A stretch of DNA of 64,000 bases from Ligustrum vulgare. Its lineage: Eukaryota; Streptophyta; Magnoliopsida; Lamiales; Oleaceae. The DNA lies in the NCBI GenBank assembly GCA_963555705.1, contig OY743171.1, positions 16,739,352 through 16,803,351 on the forward strand, given 5' to 3'. Both the position numbers and the translations under genes were made by a program. The notes under the pieces were generated by a model, which searched no databases, was not told where the DNA came from, and was given only the letters and a program-made list of their open reading frames with translations. Shown here in pieces: positions 43,991 to 55,289 of the stretch (position 1 is the first letter of the stretch; each line of letters opens with the position of its first letter).

Positions 43991-44883
43991 TGACACAAAA
44001 TATTCTAAAAAAAATTTCACTCCCTCCAATTTTGACTAACGCGCGAAATTATAAAAAAAAATCCTCCAATTTTATTCTATGTGCATCTCTTTTCCGCCTC
44101 TGTCTCCTTCCACGCAAATTTTCTTCATTTTTCCCTAGTTGCGCGTTGCTCGCCCCCAGCTCTGCCTATCACCTTGGAAAAATCCCCAACTCGATTATTA
44201 GGTTGAAGGCTGCATCTTGCCAATTCCAGCGTTGCCTTAGTTTCCTCTCCAATTTTAGGTAATGTATCCATTTTTTTTCCTCCTTGTATATTCGTTTTCC
44301 ATTAGAGAGTGGTAATGGAATCTTTTTCCTCTTTATTTCCCTTTTTATTACACCCATTTTTGTAAATTTCAACTGTAAAGGAAATGGGTTGGCATTTTTT
44401 TTATTTTAGGGTATCGTGAATATACAACATTTTTTGGTTCCTGTACGCCAACTCGTTGGGTGTTTGGTGGTGGTTTAGGTGTTGACGTTTGGAGCAATTC
44501 TTGTTGGTTTCGATTTTGTTTATAGCTGTAATTTTCATATTTTTACTTGACATTTGTATTTGAGTATCGACCACTGTGGTTCTCCTTTCTTGTTGGAGAC
44601 AGGATAGCATTACCGATTTTGTATTTTGTATTTTGTATCTAAAACAATGCTCGCATCTGTGAATTTGTGTTTGTTTCTAGTTTCGGTTAAATTCAATGGG
44701 TCTTTGTGTACTTTTCGGTTTGCAACCCTGGGTATGATTAGTCATTCTTCCATGGGTTATTGTGTAATCCTGTATTTATTTCTGAGTGCTGAAGGAGGCT
44801 CAAGGAGCTCTACAAAAAGATTGTTTTATACGTAGAATTAGCTGTTGCTACCATCTGCTGAGCATTTGTTGTTTCAAACACAG
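43991..44883. other. Possible captured leader of the VAP27-like gene
   Basis: Mixed-composition DNA with pyrimidine-rich stretches precedes the VAP27-like exon, whose acceptor is ACACAG at 44878-44883. The piece may be captured UTR and intron sequence, but nothing specific can be read. Confidence 0.35.
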
Positions 44884-45233
44884 GTTAAGGCTCTCATTTC
44901 AAAGCTGACCAACGAGAAAAATTCTGTTATTCAGCAAAATAACAAGCTTCAACAAGAACAGGTAAGCCTTTTTTTATTTATTTATTGCCTTATATTGTCT
45001 CCGGGAGATTTAGAAAAGGTAAAAATTGCTATCTGTAAATGTTTACTTGGGTCCCTATTCAGTTTTATTTGCAAATCAAGAAAGAACTTAATAGTCAATT
45101 ATTTACGAGCTTATTATCTTATGTAGTTGATCTTGAGGCGGGGAAGTAGCATAAAAATGGTATCCCATTTTTATATGTTGTTATTGTTGGCTTGCTTGGT
45201 ATCCTGTTTGGATATGTTTTGAAGAAAACATGA
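44884..45233 (+). pseudogene. Captured VAP27-like C-terminal exons
   Basis: Exon 1 (44884-44961, between CACAG and GTAAGC) encodes VKALISKLTNEKNSVIQQ then NNKLQQEQ, a coiled coil. Exon 2 (45127-45233) encodes LILRRGSSIK and, after a one-base frameshift, GIPFLYVVIVGLLGILFGYV then LKKT and a stop. A coiled coil followed by a single C-terminal membrane anchor with LGILFGYVLK is the ending of plant VAP27/VAMP-associated proteins, ER membrane tethers. The N-terminal MSP domain that binds partners is missing. The fragment lies within the CACTA, on the same strand as its genes. Confidence 0.75.
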
Positions 45234-46555
45234 TCATTGGATATTGGTCTGCATTCTGTTATGTTTCTTGATCCTCCAGCAGCCCACATGTTAAGAAAAT
45301 TTAGGACATTGAGGATATATGTGTTAGTAATTTTTGTTGACAACCAGATAACTCAGCCTTCACTGATTTAGTGGGCATAGAAACAATATTCTGATGAGTT
45401 TTCTAACATCTGATATATTATCACGATAAATGAGCTTTTCCCATTTTACTAAAGTGCACTTTATTTTTCCTGCTGGCTTGCAAGTAAAGAAATTGTCTCT
45501 GTTGCTCTCTTTACTCATATCCAAGAAGTCCAGACCATAGAGAATCAAGCATGCCAAATTATATTTCTTAAGAACTCATTGCCATGTTTATGATAAAAAA
45601 ATTCCTCCATAAGCTGGTGATATAAACCTTGTATGAAGGTCTGATCTGGCAGCTGAGAATTATGAATGCTTTTACATATGGTGAAATTGGAAATGAACTG
45701 AATTCTGGCTCTATATTTTGTCCATCTCTTGTTGTTTGAAGCTGTAATTTGACAGCTTTGCCAATATCATCTCTCTTTCCTTTCCTATACTTTATGGTAC
45801 ACATTTCTCTACTGACCTTCAACTCATTATTAAATATCATATCTGTCATCAATTTTAAATAACAAAAATTAAAATATACATGTGACTTTTCCTGTTTCTT
45901 TTCGTGAATTTGTCTCTCTGAAAAAAATGCACCTGATAAGATAGATAGCACAAGTGCTGCTGTATGACGAGAGATCCACTTTCCTGTGAAAAATTGACGA
46001 ATTCTGGGACTAGTAGAAGTAATTTTGTTCGGTACCAACAGTCCCTCCCTATAATTGGACCAGAAAATATAAAGTGCTCAAAGCTAAATGTTGGTTCTGA
46101 AAACGAGTAAACCTGAAAATTGGTGCAGTAAAAGCTAATTGTTGGAAAACTAAATGGAGTCATTTACGATGATCCTGCTAGCCTGCTAATATGAAATAAT
46201 ATGCTATCAAGTGGGTGGATTTTTTTTTTCTTAAAAAACAGATCACTACTTTGAAATACGATGGTGTTTTTCTTAGCAATCCAAGGGGTTTACTTTTGAA
46301 CATGCTTCATTTGCTTTACTCTTCTTCTTTGGACACATTTGGCATGGGCCTAAGTTTAGAGATGTTTTTGCCGGTATTGTTCAAGATTTAATGCACAAAA
46401 ATTTAATGAGTAAAATGGACAATTAAAAGGTCATTTTATTTGAAACCTTAATTATGGCATCCATGTCTTCATGTCTTCTTATCTGATATGTTTGGTCATA
46501 GAAAGCATCATTCACAATACTTTCTTATCTTCGCAACAAAAAGGCAGCAAGCAGT
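45234..46555. other. Probable 3' flank of the captured VAP27-like fragment
   Basis: Moderately AT-rich DNA without repeats. No coding exon is recognised. It may be captured downstream sequence of the VAP27-like gene, or CACTA interior. Confidence 0.35.
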
Positions 46556-46560
46556 GTTAG

Positions 46561-48072
46561 TGTAGCGATCAAGAATTTTTACGTATTTAATAATTATTTC
46601 AAAGTTTCGAAAAACGTGCCGCTGCGATCTCGCCCATTTTTACGTTAACGTCGTGACGCGTTCGTCTAGTCAAGTCGAGAAATATCGAGTCAATTCGATT
46701 TTAATTAAATTCCGAATTTCCAAAATTTTATTATTTTAATTACTTATTTAAAATTTCTATTTTCAAAATCATATTAAATTTCAAATTTCATCAATCTCGT
46801 TTTATCAGTTTAATTCTTCCGACCCAGTTGATTACGCGTGCGAATTTCTTCTCGAATTACGTGCAAGGCTTGTCTAGGTTTTCACACCACCAACCCCCAT
46901 TCATCACATCAATCCAATATTACACCATATCTATCAATCCCTCTTATACACTACTCAGCCCAACACCTCAACAACTTCAGCCTCACCTTCATCCAGCATT
47001 TCAGCCAAGGTATTGCTCCTCCTTCTCCCTCACGTAGCCAGAACCACCATCAACATCAGAACCACTACCCATTTCCACCATGCCACCACAAAAACCACCA
47101 CCAATTCTAGTTCAGTCCACTGCACAATCCAAACCAGAATAGCCACTTCCTTCAGCATCATCCTCATCATCATTCATCATCACCACCCCGGCCAAGACCA
47201 ACAGCCTGCAGCAAAGAAAAACCAGCACCCTTGTCCCTCTACCATAGTCACCACCAACTCCACAAAATTCCCCAACACCACCTTCACCGCAGACCACAAA
47301 CCTGCAGCACCGTCACCTCCAATTCACCTCCATTTTTCAAACACCCAGCATCATCATCATCGTCATCGCCACGCCCAAAACCACCACCGCACGCAGACAA
47401 CTCGATAGAACACAACCCACCTACAGCACCACCACAATCGCGGCCAACCCCAGTCCCAAATCAACCCCAAATAAAACCCAAAAATAACTTAACAAAGCTA
47501 CTCACCTTCGACGCCACTTTTCCGACCAGAGTATCATCGTGAACCCAGCTCCGCTTTTGACCATGTTTTCGCACCAAACTCGCAACTAAGCCCCTCCAAT
47601 CTGAACCTTGCTTTGGCCGCCGCTCACCGCCACCTTGCTCCGGTGTTACGTCGACAGAATCGTCCGTCGAAGGACGGATTTACACATCTCGCTCCCTCGG
47701 CTTTCTCTCTCTCGGTCTGATGCTCAGATCACAATTAGACGAGAGAAATGGATATTGTTTTATTTTAATATTTTAAATTTCCAAAATTTGCACTTTGGTC
47801 CCTAACTTTTAAAATGATCATTTCAGTTCCCAAGTTTTAAAATAATCTAAAACAGTCCCTACAGTTTAAATATTTTAAATTTTAAGTTTCAAAATTTATT
47901 ATTTTAACCCCTAAGTATCAAACCCATTTTATTTCAGTCCCTGCTGAGTTAATTCATTTGATTTTAAGCCCAAGTTTTAAAAGATTTACATTTTAGTCCC
48001 CAAATGTTTAAAAGCAATCATTTAAGCTCCCATATTTTAAAGTCTTTTGATTTTGTTCATATTGATTTAAAA

Positions 48073-48126
<54 letters not shown>

Positions 48127-49184
48127 CTCAACTTTCAAAAGTATTCATTTTAGTCCCTAAATTGTACTTTATCATTTTAACTATAAATTTCAAAAGACTA
48201 ATTCGACTTAATCTTCTAATTGGCTAGACGAAGCGTACGGAGAATTTAAGAATTGAAGTCGTTTCCCACTCAAATTTGCACTCGTCAAGTTTAAGGTAGA
48301 CTCGCCCCTATTAATTGATTTAAATTATGTGTGAATGTGTATGTTATGTGACTTATGTGAAAGTCATTTTTATGAAAAGAGAAAAGAATGTATTTCTTCG
48401 GAAATATTTATGTTGAGATGAGAATATATTTCTTATGAAATATTTATGTTGTTATGCTTGTCATAACTTATGTGCTTTTATGCATGAGAAAGAAATAAGA
48501 TAATGTCTTGCAAGATAAATGATGATGTTATGCATAACTTATGTGCCTTATGTGCACGAGAAGAAAGAGCAACCCACACCCTATAATTTTAAAGAGCCTA
48601 TGATTTTTAAAGAGAAGTCACGTGCTTTAATGCACAAGAAGAGCAACCAACACCCTATGATTTTAAAGAGCCTATGATTTTCAAAAAGAAGCCATGTGCT
48701 TTAATGCACGAGAAGAGCAACCCACACCCTATGATTTCTAAAGAGCCTGCATTTATGTGTTCAATTATATTGTAAATTAATTAATTGGCGATGAGTCTAC
48801 TGAGTATTTCTATGAAATGCTCATGTTTATTTTCAACAACATTTTTAGATTTCGGAGAGGGTGACAAGTGATGGATGATTGTGGCAATAGACATTAAATG
48901 GTTGAAAATCTTACTTTAATGATTTCCGTATTTCCAAACATTGGATAATTTTGAGAATTTCAGTTATTTGAGAAATTATGACATTTTCAATTGCTTTACA
49001 ATATTAATGGCTCGATTTATTATTTTGAATTGTTTCATAAATGTTTTCAACTTTATCGACCATTACAGTTTATTTAATGTTGCCAAAAATGAATTTAAGA
49101 TATTTCTTCCACAAAAATATTATTTGAAAAGTTAGATCAGACGATGACGTGGTGAACCGGGTATTTAGAACTCGGGGCGCTACA
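46561..49184 (+). mobile_element. Solo LTR, 2.6 kb, chromovirus-like
   Basis: It begins TGTAGCGATCAAGAATTTTT, ends GGGGCGCTACA and is flanked by the perfect 5-bp duplication GTTAG (46556-46560 and 49185-49189). No internal region is present, so it is a solo LTR left by recombination between LTRs. The length and TGTAGCGA...TACA ends resemble long LTRs of plant chromoviruses. Inside are a CACCA-rich low-complexity region (46880-47440), a repeated AGTCCCTAA motif (47795-48160) and an (AT)n microsatellite (about 48074-48122). Orientation is inferred from the TGTAGCGA start. Confidence 0.85.
47795..48160. repeat. AGTCCCTAA-motif repeats in the solo LTR
   Basis: A degenerate unit of about 35-40 bp, with cores like TTTCAGTTCCCAAGTTTTAAA and TTTAGTCCCTAAATT, is repeated about nine times. 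It closely resembles the longer array at 54331-55090 in the copia leader, although the two elements are different. Confidence 0.65.
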
Positions 49185-49189
49185 GTTAG

Positions 49190-49606
49190 AGTGCATTTTC
49201 TTTTATGCTTCAGTTGAATAATTTATATGGAAAAGAGAAAAATCTGAAGACACTTGATTGGAGAGGAAAATGTGTTTGTCTTGCATCCATAATGAGGACA
49301 CTGTTGACCTTGAGAATTTGGTAGAAGATGCAAATTAGTTGAGAAGTGGGTGGTAAAATTAAGAGTTACGGCTTTTTGCTTTGTTCAAAAGGACATTTTT
49401 GGAATTTTAGGTTCTATTCAGTAACACTGTAGCAATTGTAAATTGGTTTATTTATATTTTTGAGGTAAAATGTGTGATTGAAAAGTGGAGAGAGGAAATA
49501 TGTGTGTATAAGAAGAACTTCAAATTCAAAAATAAGAATTCCCATATGAGAAGTGTAATCTATAAAAATACTGGATAATACTTTTTTGATTGTTCTCCAA
49601 TATTAC
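49190..49606. other. CACTA interior with a Helitron-family fragment
   Basis: No gene. Around 49455-49500 the words AAAATGTGTGATTGAAAAGTGG and AGGAAATATGTGTGT recur from the Helitrons (15905-15950 and 38690-38740). Confidence 0.4.
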
Positions 49607-49797
49607 CTTAGGATCAGCAGTGCCTATCACGTAAAAGCTTTCGCTAATCGATATCTTTCCTGTTTTAAGCTTTGTCTTCTCGTCGTTTACTAGTCTTGAC
49701 AAACAATGAGTGAGATATGGCTCATGGAGAGGAATCCCAGATGATAGCATTCGTGGGGCCATGAAACTATCATCCAAGCCTTTATGGTTCGAGGCAA
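49607..49797 (-). pseudogene. Captured exon of an RNA-dependent RNA polymerase (RDR3-5-like)
   Basis: On the minus strand a 191-nt exon lies between TTGTTGCAG and GTAATATT. It reads ASNHKGLDDSFMAPRMLSSG, IPLHEPYLTHCLSRLV, NDEKTKLKTGKISISESF, YVIGTADPK. The pattern GIPL-EPYL...LKxGKI-I-ESFYVxGTADP agrees with the region before the VL-HSGQISG block in plant RDR proteins, best with the RDR3/4/5 clade as I remember it. The catalytic DxDGD loop is not included. The exon has no stop. RDRs make double-stranded RNA for silencing. It lies antisense to the CACTA genes and beside the Ptta/En/Spm-like gene, so a read-through transcript would carry RDR antisense sequence. Confidence 0.7.
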
Positions 49798-50032
49798 CTG
49801 CAACAAAAAACATTATGATTTGTGTTGATTTGTTCTGATTTCTTGAAGATGATAGTTTTGTTTTTTGTGTTTGCAAGTCTCATGAATGTTTAGAAACCAT
49901 TGAGTTTCTTTGTAGTCTAATTTACAATTAATCAATTCCAAGATTACAATCCTTTGATTATTGAGTTGAAAAATGTTCTTCGTGGTTAAGTTAGGATAAA
50001 AAGTCTTTGATCAGCAGTATATCTATCAAAAT
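49798..50032. other. Spacer before the second CACTA gene
   Basis: 235 bp of AT-rich DNA. It would include the promoter or leader of the downstream gene, or intron of the captured RDR piece (minus strand). No firm signals are seen. Confidence 0.35.
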
Positions 50033-51738
50033 ATGACCGATATTATGTCCCATGGAGGGGATGGGGGTAATCAGGACCCGGATATAGGGGAACGTCGTTT
50101 TCCGCCTCCTTGCGAGTCAGGTATTTGTTCCTTAATTACATTTAATGGTTTTTATCTCACTTATAGAATATTAAAGAGTTTTATTGATTTCGTGTTAGTG
50201 CCACCGCCAAAGAGACGTGGCAAGTCTCGAATGCTCAATGCTGAGAAGCGATTCAGGGACAATGGTAGTGTTCCACTACCAATTGAGTTTGAATTGGATA
50301 TAGAGAGGACGATTCGTCCCATTGGTCCGAATGAGCCAGAGTTCATCCGCTTCCTGGGAACCACGGTACGTCAATTCATAATTCCCAAGTACTCAGCATG
50401 GAGCAAGATCCCAGAACATCTAAAGGATCGTGTTTGCGTAGAGGTTGAGGTACGAGATTTTACATTGTTTTAAGGTTTCATCATATTTAATTTATATAAG
50501 TTTCATTAAACGTTGATTTCTTTTTTTTCTTTTTTTTTTTTCACAGCATTATTTCAATACCAAGGGCAATATTGCATAGGAAAAGTGTCATTGGGTTGAT
50601 AAGGGTATTGACAGGAGTACTTCTGAGCGCTACAAAGAGTACAAAGGTAAGGCCCATAAATACTACAAAATACATGATCACACAAAACCCTTTGAAGACA
50701 TTGACATGGTCGAGTGGGGTAACTGTGTGGACTTGTTCGAGAGTGCATCCTTCAAGGTGTACTTAATGATTTATATTTATATTTATTAATTTATTATTAT
50801 TTTCATATTTAATTTTTTACTTTGTATTTTTTAGGCTGCGTTGCAAAGGAACGTAGACAATCGGGCCAAGCTCCCTTACCAAAGTTTGCAGGGGTCCAAG
50901 AGTATCGTACCAACACGCCACGCCAACGTAAGTGGCAAATTGATTGGATTTAGTTTTTGATCAAGTTATTTAGATTTCATTAGTATTTAATTGAAGTCCT
51001 ATTTAAATCGATAATAATATGAATTAATTGCGCATTTCAGGTAAAAAATAGTTCATGCATCTAGTTTTATTTATCGTTATTTTTATTTACTAGTTATTGA
51101 ATTTTTACTTTTTATTTATTTTTAGAGGGATCCTGTTACACAAAAATGGCCTTCCATTTTGGATACGTGGAAGTCTGTTCATACACGACAAACTGACCAA
51201 GGGGAAGTCTGGGTCAGCGAGCATGCCGAGCTCCAACACTGAAGTATTATGTAATCCCGGACTTTTTTTTTTAAGTTTGTTACAATTTTAAATTTTCACT
51301 CTCGCCTTCTCATTTCATTTTTTGAAAATTCAGTATGAAATGTTCCAGACAAAGGAGACGCAGACACAGCAGGCGAGCTTATCGGGGATACAATTCGACG
51401 AGCACAATGTCGTCTGGGAGGTGCTCGGAGGTAGGTGGGGCCACGTTCGTGGAGTTGGTCGGACGGTCTCCGGCTTCTCCAATTCGGCATCGTCGACAGT
51501 GACTTCACCCGCTACCGGAGAGTCAGCGCGTGTGGCGGAGCTCGAGCATGAGATGGCCGAGACAAAGTCCGAGCTTGCTCGAGTTAATGTTGTGTTAGCA
51601 CAGATATTGGAAAAGATATCAGGGTCAGCCATGGTCACAGGATGTGGTGTTGGATCCTCGACTCAGGTGGATGGGGACGGGGACGACGATGACATCGAAT
51701 ATTATGAGAACGATGACGACGACGACTTAGATTCTTAG
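50033..51738 (+). pseudogene. Ptta/En/Spm-type transposase (TNPA-like) of the CACTA
   Basis: Exons with good splice signals are: 50033-50120, 50199-50449, 50547-50756, 50835-50927, about 51126-51240 and 51334-51738. Readable blocks are RRGKSRMLNAEKRF, GPNEPEFIRFLGTTVRQFI, HYFNTKGNIA, DIDMVEWGNCVDLFESASFK, NVDNRAKLPYQSLQGSKS, RDPVTQKWPSILDTWKSVH and YEMFQTKETQTQQASLS. The last exon adds a coiled coil (VAELEHEMAETKSELARVN) and an acidic tail (GDDDDIEYYENDDDDD). These fit the plant transposase family Ptta/En/Spm (Transposase_24), thought to bind subterminal motifs. A stop in exon 3 (TAG near 50577) and one near 51241 break it. The first intron (78 nt) is stop-free and in frame. Confidence 0.8.
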
Positions 51739-52044
51739 GGATTTTTGTTATGACTTTTTTGTATAAATGCAAATTTCGTTATTTAATAAGTGCTACTGTT
51801 TTTTTTAAAAAAATTATTAATCCGTTAATTAATATTTTGATATTTGTTAATATTAACAATATTTCAATACTAATTAATGAATGAAAAATATTATTTTTGG
51901 TTGTTACAATAAAAAATTATAATAGAATGATTAAAAATATTAATTTTTTAATTAATTTTAGAATTATACTAATTAATTATAATTAATATTAAAGAAATTG
52001 AATAATTAACGAAATATAGTGGTCGCATTAAAAAAATCATTTCA
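51739..52044. other. 3' spacer of the CACTA gene
   Basis: About 306 bp, very AT-rich (ATTAATTA words), no gene. Confidence 0.5.
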
Positions 52045-52445
52045 TTCTTAATCGTTTGAGACGACAATGTAACAAACAGAGACGATATTTTTTGTCTCTA
52101 TAGAGTATCAGAGACGACTAATGTCGTCTCTAATATTAGAGACGAATAATCTAATATTAGATATTAGAGACGACTTTCGTCGTCTCTAATATCTAATAGT
52201 AGAGACGACTATTGTCGTCTCTAATACTTAGTTATTAGAGACGAAATGTCGTCTCTAATATCTAATTTTAGAGATGACATTAATCGTCTCTAATATCTAA
52301 TTTTAGAGACGACTATGTCGTCTCTAATTACCAACAACGACGGGTCTACAGAGACGAAAAATGGAGGCGACGTTGTCGTCTCCATTTCTCAACAGAGACG
52401 ACTTTTACGGTTTCAGAGACGACTTTCGTCGTCTCTGTTGACCGA
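52045..52445. repeat. Right subterminal repeats of the CACTA (AGAGACGAC)
   Basis: About eight inverted pairs of the type AGAGACGAC...GTCGTCTCT, separated by ATATCTAAT(A/T)-like spacers, make a row of near-perfect hairpins, for example 52163-52180 and 52203-52221. They mirror the left end (37379-37712). Confidence 0.9.
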
Positions 52446-52461
52446 TTTTCTTGATGTGTCA

Positions 52462-53206
52462 GTCTGTATCTCTCCATAAATCTCTGACAATCAACCCTTG
52501 GTTCTCTTTATAATCTCTATCCAAAATAAACTTAATGTAATCTCATTTTTCAATTTTTCAATCTTCTTCCCCAGATTGAAGAACACGATAGTTGCACTAC
52601 CCGTCGCACCACCTCTTTTCCCGTCGCTTCTTCTCCTAAGCCATTCACTCAATTTCTTGGGCACGCTTCCTAAATTCGGTCAAGAATCCCCAAAATTCAT
52701 CATGGTGAAAGATCCCTAAAACAATCCTGGGTCGGGTTTTGCATTCATGGAGGAATTTCGGGTTGAGGATGGTGAATTGGCCCTTCAAGAAGCCTAGATC
52801 AATGCCATTGTATCCGACCTCGAATATCTTGAAGATCGACTAGGGATTTTCCATGTAAGTTTAACTAATAATTATTTGTTTATGGATTTTTTTATGGAAT
52901 TCAAATTTCATTTTTACTATTCTTACTAGCAGTCAAATTTAATCTAGCTATTTTTTTGGTTTTATTTTAGTGTCAGCTTATATTTGTAGTATTTGGTTGA
53001 TGAAATCTAAGTAAAATATACTAATTCGGTATGGTTTAAAAACTTGGTTCAAAATTTTGAATTCCATAATGTGAAGCAATTGGATGTGGAATATCACGTG
53101 TTTTTATGACTGAATTTGATTTTATTCAGGAAATCGATTTTGGTCCCAAATCTTGATTTTTTCATTGTTACTTGTACAAAACAGATTTAATGTATTATAG
53201 AATTGG
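52462..53206. repeat. Segmental duplication copy B, middle arm
   Basis: It matches 27559-28344, continuing the sequence broken at 37355 by the CACTA. It includes the degraded exon-like piece (52600-52860) also seen in copy A. It ends with ATTGG (53202-53206), the left target duplication of the copia element. Confidence 0.9.
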
Positions 53207-53658
53207 TGTAAGGATTTTAATCAATCGTGTGGGCTTATATGTGAATTATTGTGTATTGAATAAAAGACTATCAAATTTGGTTAAGCCCATTTAAAGTGTT
53301 CTAATAAGGATTTGATATATCGGGCTTTAATGCATCTAATTAATGTATGGGCTTTTATGTGTAGATACCAGACCATTACCTAATTCATGATGAGCCAAAT
53401 TAGGTTAACTGACAATTCAGTAAATAAACACGGTTATGGTCCCTGAATCGTACGTACTGTTCATTCTTTTTGACATCCCATCATCAAAGAGAAAATAAGA
53501 ACTGCGTATTGATTTGGAAGATCCAAACACCGCAATCGATCATCGTGAACCATATCTGATTAAGGTACGCTTCCGCTTCAATTATTTAATTCTTGATAAT
53601 TTCAGCATGATGATTTTAGATCATAGATAAATAATTATCTGTGATAAAATTTCTAACA
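53207..53658 (+). repeat. 5' LTR of copia element
   Basis: 452 bp, TG...CA. The promoter region reads CAGTAAATAAACACGG where the 3' LTR has CAGTATATAAACACGG, so the TATA box of this LTR is changed by one base. Confidence 0.92.
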
Positions 53659-53660
53659 AG

Positions 53661-53672
53661 TGGTATCAGAGC
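53661..53672 (+). other. tRNA-Met primer-binding site of copia element
   Basis: TGGTATCAGAGC, two bases after the 5' LTR, is the standard site complementary to the 3' end of initiator tRNA-Met. Confidence 0.9.
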
Positions 53673-54330
53673 TGACATCGTGTTGAATTATCAGATCAAT
53701 TTCGAACGCATATATGTAAAAACCAATGCTTCTGATTTCGTGAAATTGAGAAATATACACACACTGCAAGATCGAAATTTCGGAAACCTGCATCAATTTT
53801 TTTTTTTTTTGGGATTCAGCCGATCGTTCTCTGTGTGTGAATGTATATATGCAAGAATCGTGGTTTAATAAAATGGATTTTCGTTTTTTTTTATTTTTGT
53901 ATATTTCGAATTGAATTTGATTTTGGTTATTGAAAAATTTGGGATTTTTTGTGGATTGTGGTATTTGTGATTAAGATTGGTGTGTGGATCCGGTTGGGGA
54001 TGGAACACCGCGAGCTGCGCGTTGCTAGCGGCGGATTTTAGCCATGTTGTAGGCGCTGAGCAACGACGGAGGACTTGGCTGCGCGCGGCGTTGCGCGCGG
54101 TGTGCTACAGCGTCGCACTCAGCGATGCTGTTTCTAGAATGCAGCCCCGGAGATGGCACTGCAGGCGGTGGACGGGGCCAGCAATGGCGCAGCGTTTTGA
54201 GGGTTTAAGAACGGCGGTGGGGTAGGGTTGTAAACCTAGCTGCTGTTGCGATTTTAGGGCAATGACTTATGTTGGAAATTTGAAGATTCTGAGGATTCAT
54301 GTGCAATTTCAAATTTTTGGGTATATTGCA
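53673..54330 (+). other. Copia leader with a GC-rich island
   Basis: Positions about 53985-54235 are strikingly rich in G+C, with CGCGCGGCG-type words and many CpG, in an otherwise AT-rich element. A short open frame (53977-54225) is composition-driven and resembles no family. The rest is T-rich. Confidence 0.5.
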
Positions 54331-55090
54331 TAGTCAAGTCCTCTAATCTTATTAAAGAATAAAGTTTAAACCCTAAAGGCTATGAAATTTATAATTAAGC
54401 CCCTAAAGTTATAAATTAATTAAGTTGGGCATGTTAAAGTTTTGGATTTTGTAATTCAGTCTATAAAGATTTATAATTCCCTATTTTGGCTCCCTAAAGT
54501 TTGAAAATTTTTATTTCAGTCCCTAAAGTTTGAAAATCTTCATTTTCAATCCTTACAGTTTAAAAATTTTCTTAATTCAGTCCCTCAAGTTTGGAAATTT
54601 TCAAAATTGGTCCCTAAAGTTTGAAATTTTCCAATCCAGCCCCTAATGTTTGAAAAATCTCTAATTTGGTCCCTTAAGGTTTGAGAATTTTCTAATTCGA
54701 TCCTTAAAGTTTGAAAATTTTCTAATTTGGTCATTAATGTTTGAAAATTTTCATATTTAGTTTCTAAAGTTTGAAAATTTTCTAATTCAGTCCCCTAAGG
54801 TTTGAAAATTTTCTAATATAGCACCTAAAGTTTTGAAATTCTCTAATTTGGTCCATAAAGTTTGAAAATTTTCTAATTTAGTCCTTAAAGTTTTCAAATT
54901 CAATATTTTGGACCTCTAAAGTTTTATTTCTTTCAAATTGGGACCTAAAGTTTGGAATTTCTTTTAATTGGCCAATAAGGTTTTGGAAAAATTGTAATTT
55001 AAGTCCTTCAAGCTTAGAAATTTACATAATTGGCCACCTAAGGTTTAAGAATATTGCAATTGACTCTCTCAACTTAAGGATTGCTTTATT
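54331..55090 (+). repeat. Minisatellite of about 35 bp in the copia leader
   Basis: About twenty degenerate copies of a unit reading roughly TCCCTAAAGTTTGAAAATTT followed by TCTAATTYRG fill 760 bp. Spacing is 33-40 bp. No coding frame stays open. A related, shorter array is at 47795-48160 in the solo LTR. Confidence 0.8.
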
Positions 55091-55289
55091 CTAAAGTTTT
55101 GAATTCTATAATTCAAATCCTAAAGTCAAATTAATATATGCAAATCAGTGATTTCGATTTCAAATTTTGGTACTACGGACTCTTTTGAGAGATATAATAT
55201 TCGAAAGTAAGTTAGTTGAAGAAACATGTTGCCAAAGCAACCTCTCTTGTGGATATTAATTAACTTTGAATATTAGAAGGTATTTATGT

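Larger units (their letters stand above)
37356..52458 (+). mobile_element. 15.1 kb CACTA (En/Spm-like) transposon with captured genes
   Basis: The left terminus reads CACTACAACAAAAATGACCG. The right terminus, read on the minus strand, is CACATCAAGAAAATCGGTCA. Both are flanked by TCA (37353-37355 and 52459-52461). Copy A of the duplicated segment has a single TCA at the same point (27556-27558), proving the insertion. Motifs AGAGACGAC/GTCGTCTCT are repeated near both ends. Inside are a TNP2-like gene, a Ptta/En/Spm-like gene, a Helitron (38095-39506), a solo LTR (46561-49184), and captured VAP27-like and RDR-like fragments. Confidence 0.92.

Noticed and set aside
46828..47542. Overlapping His/Pro/Thr-rich open frames in three phases
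   Set aside because: They come from the CACCA-rich low-complexity part of the solo LTR; open frames in several phases without a conserved motif are composition effects.
37379..52445. CRISPR-like regular short repeats (AGAGACGAC)
   Set aside because: Spacers are short and irregular, motifs occur in both orientations, and they lie at both ends of a CACTA element, so they are subterminal binding repeats.
53661..53672. tRNA-like sequence (TGGTATCAGAGC)
   Set aside because: This is a retrotransposon primer-binding site; no tRNA gene fold surrounds it, here or at 62969.
53977..54225. 82-codon Arg/Ala-rich open frame
   Set aside because: It is explained by the GC-rich island in the copia leader; no start context or family resemblance.
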